NCBI RefSeq assembly: GCF_000695095.2
Contig: NZ_CP011454.1
Coordinates: forward strand, 3,038,001 to 3,102,000
Length of the DNA: 64,000 bases
From: Gemmatimonas phototrophica
Lineage (GTDB): Bacteria; Gemmatimonadota; Gemmatimonadetes; Gemmatimonadales; Gemmatimonadaceae
Direction: 5' to 3'
The translations under genes and the position numbers were made by a program. The notes under the pieces are model-generated. The model saw only the letters and a program-made list of their open reading frames with translations, searched no databases and was not told the DNA's origin. Shown here one piece after another: positions 58,082 through 64,000 of this stretch. How positions within the stretch are numbered: position 1 is the stretch's first letter; every line of letters begins with the position of its first letter.

Positions 58082-59524
58082 ATGTTCTTCCGCCAACTGT
58101 ACGACCAAGCACTCGCTCAGGCGAGCTACCTGATTGGCTGCCAGGCCACGGGTGAAGCCATCGTCATCGATCCACTCCGCGACCCGGCGCCGTACCTCGA
58201 AGTTGCGCGCGCCGAAGGGCTCCGGATCACGCATATCACGGAGACGCACATCCACGCGGATTTCGTGTCGGGCGCCCGTGAACTGCGTGCCGCCACGGGA
58301 GCGCAGCTGTTCCTCTCGGCAGAAGGTGGTCCGGATTGGCAGTACGCCTTTGCTGCCGCCGACGGAGCCACCCTGCTGCGCGACGGGGATCGGATCATGG
58401 TGGGGAACATCCGCCTGGATGTGATGCATACGCCGGGGCACACACCGGAGCATCTATCGTTTGTGGTGACGGATACCCCCCGCGGCGCCGGTGCCATGGG
58501 GGTCCTCACGGGAGATTTTGTATTTGTCGGCGATGTGGGGCGTCCGGATCTGCTGGAGAAGGCGGCAAAGGTCGCCAATACCATGGAAGCCGGGGCGCAC
58601 ACGTTGTTTGCGTCGGTGCAGCGCTTCCGATCGCTGCCGGACTATCTCCAGGTGTGGCCGGGGCATGGCGCGGGGTCCGCGTGCGGCAAGGCGCTGGGGG
58701 CGGTGCCCTCCAGTACGGTGGGATACGAGAAGCTGGCCAATTGGGGGGTAGGGACCACCAACGAAGACGATTTCGTGCGCATGGTGCTGGAGGGGCAGCC
58801 GGAGCCGCCGCGCTATTTCGCCGAGATGAAGCGCATCAATCGTGACGGAGCGCCTGTACTGGGTGCCTTGGCCCCGTTGCCGCGACTGTCGGCCAGTGCC
58901 GTGCGTGCGCAGCTGGGACAGCCCGCGGTGTGGCACATTGATGTGCGCAGTGCGGCCGCGTTTGCGGCGCAGCATCTGCCTGGCAGCTTGAGTGTGGCCT
59001 ACAGCAAGTCATTCAGTACCTGGGTGGGGTCACTGGTGCCGTATACGGCCGACATTGTGCTGCTGGCCCCGGCCGACGGCGAGGCCCTGGTGGAGCGGGC
59101 GCGTCATGATCTGTTCCACATTGGCATGGACCGGGTGATCGGCTGGGCAGTGGTTGATGATGTGCTGGCCGAGTATGTGGGCCACGGTGGTGTGCCGGGG
59201 CAGATCAAGCAGCGCACGGCGGCTGAGCTGGCGGCGCTGGGTGAGGGGCAGGCCGTGCTCGACGTGCGCGGGCGGAGCGAATGGGCCGCTGGCCACATTC
59301 CGCACGCGCGCCATATCCCTCTGGGGGAATTGCCGGAGCGTCTGGCGGAGCTCCCGGCGGCCCCGCTGGTAGTGCAGTGTCAGTCGGGGGCACGGTCGGC
59401 GATTGCGACCAGCCTGCTGCATCGACTTGGCCGCCGCGACGCCGTAAATCTGCAGGGAGGCTACGCAGGGTGGCAGGCCAACGGTTTGCCCACCAGTCTT
59501 TCAAGTGATCTCGTCAACGTCTGA
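58082..59524 (+). CDS. MBL-fold hydrolase with two rhodanese domains
   Basis: A 480 aa sulfur-metabolism protein of the persulfide dioxygenase (ETHE1-like)/rhodanese fusion type. The metallo-beta-lactamase part (about 1-240) has the metal ligands in THIHADF, the His in HTPGHTPEHLSF and the Asp in TGDFVFVGDVGRPD, typical of the ETHE1 group. A first rhodanese domain (about 265-370) lacks an active-site Cys. The second (about 375-475) has the active loop QCQSGARS with Cys433. It probably oxidises or transfers glutathione-persulfide sulfur. Single gene, with 198 non-coding bases downstream in which I see nothing definite. Confidence 0.9.
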   Translation: MFFRQLYDQALAQASYLIGCQATGEAIVIDPLRDPAPYLEVARAEGLRITHITETHIHADFVSGARELRAATGAQLFLSAEGGPDWQYAFAAADGATLLRDGDRIMVGNIRLDVMHTPGHTPEHLSFVVTDTPRGAGAMGVLTGDFVFVGDVGRPDLLEKAAKVANTMEAGAHTLFASVQRFRSLPDYLQVWPGHGAGSACGKALGAVPSSTVGYEKLANWGVGTTNEDDFVRMVLEGQPEPPRYFAEMKRINRDGAPVLGALAPLPRLSASAVRAQLGQPAVWHIDVRSAAAFAAQHLPGSLSVAYSKSFSTWVGSLVPYTADIVLLAPADGEALVERARHDLFHIGMDRVIGWAVVDDVLAEYVGHGGVPGQIKQRTAAELAALGEGQAVLDVRGRSEWAAGHIPHARHIPLGELPERLAELPAAPLVVQCQSGARSAIATSLLHRLGRRDAVNLQGGYAGWQANGLPTSLSSDLVNV

Positions 59525-59722
59525 TCCCGAATGAGATGACGCTGAAGTGACGCTGATGACTAATCATGTCCGTGCCGGGTGTCACCGGCCCCACACTAAG
59601 AGTGGGCACTGCAGCTGACTGGCAGTTGACTGAGTGATTGGTTGCAATGAATTCGTCCACACCGGCATCGGCGTAATGAGCAACGCCGAGCCGGGATGGT
59701 ACTGGCGCCAGTGGTGCGGAGG

Positions 59723-60367
59723 TTACTGCAGGCGAGTGGCGATCAGATGCTGCAGCAGCTCACTGGCCGTGCCGCGCTGGCGGGTGCTTCCCACGCGAAT
59801 AGCGTCCACGCAGGCAAGCATTTTGTGAAGACGACCGTCGCGTGCGGCCACCTTGGTGACGCCATTGAATAGGGGGACCAGCGTTTCGCCGCGGGCCGGG
59901 CCGCCTTCCATGGGCCACACCAGCGAACGGATGGGCTCACCGTCGCCGAACACCGTGGCGATCTCCGGGTGGGCCCCCGCGGTGGGGAGCCCCGTGCGTT
60001 CAGGACCGTGCACGGCCGGAAACGCGTACCGCGCGCCGTACACCAGAAACTCATGCAACGAGCTGTCGAGCACCGTGCGACTGCCGGCCCCGCAAATCCC
60101 GGCGTGCTGCAAACGGGCGACGGAGCGGTGCACGGCGCTCGTACTGGTCGCCAGTGCCAAGGCGAGGGGCTCGTACCGATCCTCCGGCACAAGCACGAGT
60201 CGAAGCGCAACCGCGATGTCGAACGGCCGGAGCGATGGTTGTGATGGCACGAGGGTCTGGGCAATAGTTGGAAAGACCAGCGGACACGTCAGTGTACGCG
60301 TTCCATTCCGGAATGTGATGTAGCTCAACAGCAAGTTCGTCCCCATAAACAAGCATACGATACCCAT
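59723..60367 (-). CDS. HTH-type regulator-like hypothetical protein
   Basis: A 214 aa protein. Residues about 45-90 resemble a winged or simple helix-turn-helix ('AVALRLVLVPEDRYEPLALAL', 'TSTSAVHRSVARLQHAGI'). The rest (YGARYAFPAVHG, GEPIRSLVWPMEGG) is unfamiliar but resembles predicted transcriptional regulators. The first 25 residues are encoded by lower-G/C sequence and include a hydrophobic patch (IVCLFMGTNLLLSYI), so the real start may be internal. It is divergent from the histidine kinase/argJ unit over about 100 A/T-rich bases, which probably hold both promoters. Confidence 0.65.
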   Translation of the reverse strand: MGIVCLFMGTNLLLSYITFRNGTRTLTCPLVFPTIAQTLVPSQPSLRPFDIAVALRLVLVPEDRYEPLALALATSTSAVHRSVARLQHAGICGAGSRTVLDSSLHEFLVYGARYAFPAVHGPERTGLPTAGAHPEIATVFGDGEPIRSLVWPMEGGPARGETLVPLFNGVTKVAARDGRLHKMLACVDAIRVGSTRQRGTASELLQHLIATRLQ

Positions 60368-60468
60368 ATTTATCCATTCACAACTCTATTTTAGCGTTTC
60401 AGACCATATCAGTTAAAGAGAACTTAATAAAGCAATAGGACGGAGAAGTTCGGAATTCCTCCCTGCGA

Positions 60469-61641
60469 GTGGGACGGCACACGTTCTGCACGCCGGTGGT
60501 CACCATGGCCCCACCAATCCCTCTGAGGTCGGCGTGTCGGTTCCGCGCCATTTTTGTGTCCGCGCTGCAAGGACAGCTGCTTCTTGATGTGAACGGCACT
60601 TGCCTGGAAGTGAACCCCGCCGCCTTGCAGGTCGTGGGGGCCAAAGCGGCTGATGTCATTGATGTTCCGCTCCCTCTGGCCCCGTGGTTCACCGGGCTCC
60701 CCGACGCCCAGCGCTCGGTCGCACACCACCTGGGGGCAGCCAGCACCGGCAACGCCGTACGCTTTGAAACCGAAACCCATCTTCTGGATGGCCGCATTGG
60801 GCTGCTGGAGGTGAGCATCACCCCCGCCTCGTATGCCGATGGTGCAGTCGGCACGCTGCTGTGCGAGATGCGCGATGTCACCGAGCGGCGGCGTTCCGAA
60901 GATGCGCTCCGGGAGATCGGGGCCCTGACTACCATTGGCCGGCTCTCGGCGCGCGTCGCCCATGAAATCAACAATCCCCTGGCGGGCATTCAGAATGCCT
61001 TTCTGCTGCTCGCCGATGCCGTGCCGCAGAGCCACCCGCACTATCTCTTTCTGCAGGCGATCGACGACGAGATCCAGCGCATCGCGCGCGTAACCCGTTC
61101 GCTGTACGAGACCTATCAGTTTGAAGCGCCGCCCGATGCGCCCAGCAATCTTGCGCTGGCGGTCAAGGACGCGGTGGCGTTCCTGGATCAGGTGAACCGT
61201 CGTCGCGCGGTGCGCATTACCACCGAACTGCGCGGCGCCCCGGCGCTGGTCCCGGTGCCCGACGCGCTGTTGCGGCAGACCTTGTACAATCTGGTGCAGA
61301 ATGCGGTGGAAGCCTCACCGGTCGGGGGCGAAGTGCGGTTGTCGATCACCACCGAGGACGATCACTGCGTCATTCGGGTCGAGGATGATGGGATGCGTGT
61401 CCCGGATCATCTGCGCGACCTCATTTTTCAGCCGATGTCCGGTGAGCGTCACGCCAACCTGCGCACCGGGAGCATGGGCATTGGGCTCTCCCTGGTTCAT
61501 CAATCGGTGCAGGCGATTGGCGGTACCGTCACGTTGCTCAACAGCACGGGGCACGGGGCCACCTTCGTGGTGCGGCTGCCCATGACGTCGGTGCTCCAGC
61601 CGTTGGAACTGGCGCGCACCGCTGCAGGCTTCCAGCTTTGA
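60469..61641 (+). CDS. PAS sensor histidine kinase upstream of argJ
   Basis: A 390 aa soluble kinase. The PAS domain (about 25-135; LLLDVNGTCLEVNPAALQVV) is followed by HisKA with H-box ARVAHEINNPLAG. The ATPase domain has N-box NLVQNAVEAS, a degenerate G1 (DDGMRVPDHL, where the second Gly of DxGxG is Arg) and an intact G2 (GSMGIGLSLV). The G1 change may reduce ATP binding. The start is uncertain: GTG 60469 or ATG 60505. It ends 3 bases before argJ and is probably co-transcribed with it, an unusual partnership. No response regulator is adjacent. Confidence 0.88.
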   Translation: MGRHTFCTPVVTMAPPIPLRSACRFRAIFVSALQGQLLLDVNGTCLEVNPAALQVVGAKAADVIDVPLPLAPWFTGLPDAQRSVAHHLGAASTGNAVRFETETHLLDGRIGLLEVSITPASYADGAVGTLLCEMRDVTERRRSEDALREIGALTTIGRLSARVAHEINNPLAGIQNAFLLLADAVPQSHPHYLFLQAIDDEIQRIARVTRSLYETYQFEAPPDAPSNLALAVKDAVAFLDQVNRRRAVRITTELRGAPALVPVPDALLRQTLYNLVQNAVEASPVGGEVRLSITTEDDHCVIRVEDDGMRVPDHLRDLIFQPMSGERHANLRTGSMGIGLSLVHQSVQAIGGTVTLLNSTGHGATFVVRLPMTSVLQPLELARTAAGFQL

Positions 61642-61644
61642 GGG

Positions 61645-62823
61645 ATGTCCGACACCTCCCTTTTTCATGCCACGCCGGTTTTCCCGCGCGGCTTCCGCTG
61701 CGCCAGCCGCAACGTGGGGCTCAAGCCCAGCGCCCGCGATCTCACGCTCTTTGCCAGTGACGTGGACGCCGCCGCGGCGGCCGTGTTTACCCGCAATCAT
61801 TTCCCCGGGGCGCCCATCATTCTTGGGCGGGAGACGATCAAGGGGGGTGTGCTGCGTGCCGTGATTGCCAACAGCAAGGTGAGCAACGTGGCAACCGGCG
61901 CGCGCGGCGTGGAGAATGCCCGCCGCATGGCCACGGCGGCGGCGGCCGAACTGGGAACGTCGGCCGATCGGATACTGGTGAGTTCGACCGGGGTGATCGG
62001 CGTTCAGCTCCCGATTGAAAAGATCGAGGCCGGCGTGGTCGGCATGACGGCCGAACTTCAGGGCGATCCCATGGTGGGCGCCGAAGGCATCATGACGACC
62101 GACACGCACCCTAAGGCGCTTTCCGCCAGCGTGGGCCCGGCGACCATCACCTGGGTCGCCAAGGGGTCGGGGATGATCGAGCCCAACATGGCCACCATGC
62201 TGTCCTACATCTTCACCGATGCGGCCTTTGATGCCGCCACGCTCGATCGCCTGCTTCGCGCGGCCGTGGCCCCCTCGTTCAACATGCTGTCGGTCGACAC
62301 GGACACCAGCACGTCGGACACCTGTGCCCTGCTGGCGAACGGATTGGCCGGCGCCGTGGACGAAACGGAATTTCTGCGTGTCCTGATTGCCGGCTGCACC
62401 CGCATGACGCAGATCCTCGCCCGCGATGGCGAGGGGGCGGAACATCTCATCCGGGTCGAGGTGACGGGAGCCCTGACGGCACAGGAAGCACATGTGGTGG
62501 CCAAGTCCATTGTGAACTCACCGTTGGTGAAAACGATGGTTCATGGCGCCGACCCCAATGTGGGGCGCCTGCTGATGGCCGTGGGCAAGTGTTTCGACTG
62601 TACCATTCGCCCCGACACCACCGACGCCTGGATCAACGGCTTTCAGGTGGTAGGCCACGGCGAACGACTGGCCTTCGACGACGCCGTGGTGCGCACCACC
62701 CTGTCGCAGGAAGTGGTGGTGCTGCGCGTGGCGTTGGGGGTCGGGAGCGGCGACGCCATCGCCTACGGCTGTGACTTCACCAAGGGGTACATCGAGGAGA
62801 ATGCCTCGTACTACTCGTCGTAA
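61645..62823 (+). CDS. argJ: Glutamate N-acetyltransferase / ornithine acetyltransferase
   Basis: A 392 aa arginine-biosynthesis enzyme. It moves acetyl from N-acetylornithine to glutamate, and the bifunctional form also uses acetyl-CoA. The autocleavage motif KGSGMIEPNMATML is present, where the Thr in MATML becomes the new N-terminal nucleophile. Other family segments are 'TTDTHPKALS', 'SVDTDTSTSDTC' and 'GADPNVGRLLMAVGK'. The protein ends YGCDFTKGYIEENASYYSS, the usual ArgJ C-terminus. No other arg genes are in the window. A hairpin overlaps the stop codon. Confidence 0.96.
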   Translation: MSDTSLFHATPVFPRGFRCASRNVGLKPSARDLTLFASDVDAAAAAVFTRNHFPGAPIILGRETIKGGVLRAVIANSKVSNVATGARGVENARRMATAAAAELGTSADRILVSSTGVIGVQLPIEKIEAGVVGMTAELQGDPMVGAEGIMTTDTHPKALSASVGPATITWVAKGSGMIEPNMATMLSYIFTDAAFDAATLDRLLRAAVAPSFNMLSVDTDTSTSDTCALLANGLAGAVDETEFLRVLIAGCTRMTQILARDGEGAEHLIRVEVTGALTAQEAHVVAKSIVNSPLVKTMVHGADPNVGRLLMAVGKCFDCTIRPDTTDAWINGFQVVGHGERLAFDDAVVRTTLSQEVVVLRVALGVGSGDAIAYGCDFTKGYIEENASYYSS

Positions 62824-62840
62824 GGACGAGGAGTACGAGG
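62804..62840. terminator. Hairpin spanning the argJ stop codon
   Basis: A 16-bp stem with one mismatch (62804-62819 with 62825-62840) has the loop GTAAG, which contains the TAA stop of argJ. There is no T run. It lies between convergent argJ and the CheB/CheR-like gene, whose stop is 9 bases further on. Confidence 0.65.
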
Positions 62841-62848
62841 TACCGGCA

Positions 62849-64000
62849 CTACTCCGGAATCGCCGGCAGGTTGCCAAGATTGAGCTCCGCCACCTCGGCC
62901 ACCCACTCGGTGAGTTGCTCTAGTTTGACGGCTTGGGCCGTGATGTCGAAATGCTGGACGAGGGCCCCCCGCGGGGAGATGTCGGCGAGGGCCGTGGCCT
63001 GCAGCAGAAAGAACCGACGCTTGTCTGGTGAGTGGCACGGGTACTGCAACTCGAAGCGCTCGCGCTTTCCGGCCAGTAATTCCCGCAGCCCGCGTCCCAC
63101 TGCTTGCGCCATGGGATCATCGACCGACGCGTTGCAGATCGCGACGTAGTTCAAGCCAATCCCCGATACCAGTGCCGGCGCGGCATCGTTGGCCTGCGCG
63201 TAGCGGGTCCATTCGGCATTGGTCTGCACGATGGTGCCATCGGGGCCCAGCACGGCGAGCGACGAGGGGATGGAGTCGAGGATATGCTGCAATCGCTCTT
63301 CGCCCCGCTTCACCTCGGTCACATCGATGACGCTGACAATGACGCCGTGCGGCCCCGCCTCGCCCGTGAGATACGGCAGCACCTTGATGTGCAGGTGCGA
63401 GCCATCCGGCGCCTGCACCTCATGTGATTCCGGGACGGACCCGACCATGACGCGACGGCACATGCCCACGATATCCACGCCGGGAACTTTGGCGGCGATA
63501 TGCTCCAGCGGCCGCCCGATATCCTGCGGCATCACGTTGAGCAACCGCAGCGCCGCATCGGTGAACTTGCGAATGCGCAACGAGGAGTCCACGAACAGCG
63601 TGCCAACGCCGGTGGTGCGCAGCAGGTTCTCGATATCGTTATTCAGGCTGATGAGCTCGGCGATCTTTTCCTGATACTCGGCGTTGACCGTCTGCAACTC
63701 CTCGTTCACCGACTGCAGTTCTTCGTTGGTACTCTGCAACTCCTCATTGGAGGCCAGCAACTCTTCATTGGTCGCCTGCAACTCCTCGTTGGAGGTTTCC
63801 AATTCTTCAATCGTGGCCTGCAGATTCTCCTTGGTGTATTGCAGCTCGTGCTCCAGCTGCGACAACCGGAGCGACGATGAGTCGTCGGCGGCAAATCGAT
63901 CGGCCACGCCACCATCGAGCGGTTTGGGACCGCTCTCAAAGAAGATCACATAGGTCCGCTGCCGATCAGGGCCGATATCCAGTGGCCGGACATGCAGGCG
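62849..64000 (-). CDS. CheB/CheR-type hybrid, C-terminal part (runs off the window)
   Basis: Partial: the frame stays open through base 64000, so the N-terminus lies beyond the window. About 384 residues are visible. They include a VIFFESG segment and a long coiled coil built on repeats of EELQ(A/S)(T/V)N (about 30-85 of the visible part). A PAS domain follows ('NNDIENLLRTTGVGTLFVDSSLRIRKF') and then a second PAS domain ('HILDSIPSSLAVLGPDGTIV'). This tail is characteristic of CheB-CheR fusion proteins carrying methylesterase and methyltransferase domains upstream, but those domains are outside the window. No kinase domain follows; the protein ends after the second PAS. Confidence 0.85.
   Translation of the reverse strand, partial: RLHVRPLDIGPDRQRTYVIFFESGPKPLDGGVADRFAADDSSSLRLSQLEHELQYTKENLQATIEELETSNEELQATNEELLASNEELQSTNEELQSVNEELQTVNAEYQEKIAELISLNNDIENLLRTTGVGTLFVDSSLRIRKFTDAALRLLNVMPQDIGRPLEHIAAKVPGVDIVGMCRRVMVGSVPESHEVQAPDGSHLHIKVLPYLTGEAGPHGVIVSVIDVTEVKRGEERLQHILDSIPSSLAVLGPDGTIVQTNAEWTRYAQANDAAPALVSGIGLNYVAICNASVDDPMAQAVGRGLRELLAGKRERFELQYPCHSPDKRRFFLLQATALADISPRGALVQHFDITAQAVKLEQLTEWVAEVAELNLGNLPAIPE

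Noticed and set aside
1-64000. tRNA, rRNA, CRISPR, transposase, integrase or prophage genes
   Set aside because: None was recognised. Reading by eye could miss a tRNA, and tRNAscan-SE or Infernal would settle it.

Overview
The window is GC-rich, densely coding chromosomal DNA from a Gram-negative bacterium with two membranes. It encodes a PilMNOPQ type IV pilus system, a type I-like exporter with a TolC-family protein, a TonB-dependent receptor, SppA, lipoproteins and VPEPST PEP-CTERM proteins. The gene mix and protein style resemble the Gemmatimonadota (Gemmatimonas-like). That placement is recall and inference; no marker such as rRNA is present. I found no tRNA, rRNA, CRISPR array, transposase or integrase, so this reads as core or near-core chromosome.

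Layout. 1-1.8 kb (minus): aroK and aroC of the shikimate pathway. 1.9-9.6 kb (minus): pilM-N-O-P-Q followed by a large Ig-like/propeller-like lipoprotein. 9.7-12.1 kb (minus): three minor-pilin-type genes coupled by ATGA overlaps. 12.1-13.3 kb (minus): an orphan histidine kinase. 13.4-18.4 kb (minus): two identical major pilin genes, each with its own sigma-54-type promoter, then a third pilin coupled to an NtrC-family regulator and a membrane kinase (PilR and PilS). 18.5-21.1 kb (plus): CNNM transporter, a lipoprotein-like methyltransferase and ArfB. 22.5-27.6 kb (plus): an ABC/HlyD/TolC-type export system whose ATPase motifs are non-canonical. 27.6-32.3 kb (plus): a CPXCG protein, a CHAD-CYTH fusion, an EAL/HDOD-like protein, a small acidic protein, an S4 protein and an OmpR-type regulator. 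32.3-36 kb: a Rid protein divergent from a D-threonine aldolase/D-serine dehydratase-like enzyme, a YbaK deacylase and DNA polymerase IV. 36.5-38.8 kb (plus): SbtA, SbtB and a LysR regulator, a bicarbonate-uptake module. 38.8-42.5 kb: a PAS-GAF kinase divergent from a metal P-type ATPase. 42.7-47.7 kb: two tandem subtilisin-like lipoproteins and two PEP-CTERM proteins. 48-54 kb: diguanylate cyclase, acyl-CoA dehydrogenase, SppA, and a long imperfect palindrome. 54-64 kb: a secreted hypothetical, a TonB receptor, an MBL-rhodanese protein, a small regulator-like protein, a histidine kinase next to argJ, and the C-terminal part of a CheB/CheR-type protein running off the right edge.

How it works together. 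The left third is a nearly complete type IV pilus alignment and secretin system with its own regulatory circuit: PilS and PilR are expected to drive the sigma-54 promoters in front of the duplicated pilins. The strongest candidates for undescribed biology are the export system with a degenerate ATPase, the sigma-54-driven identical pilin pair, the lipoprotein appended to the pilQ operon, the SbtAB-LysR module and the tandem mosaic proteases. No BLAST, HMM or structure search was possible. Family calls rest on motifs read by eye.
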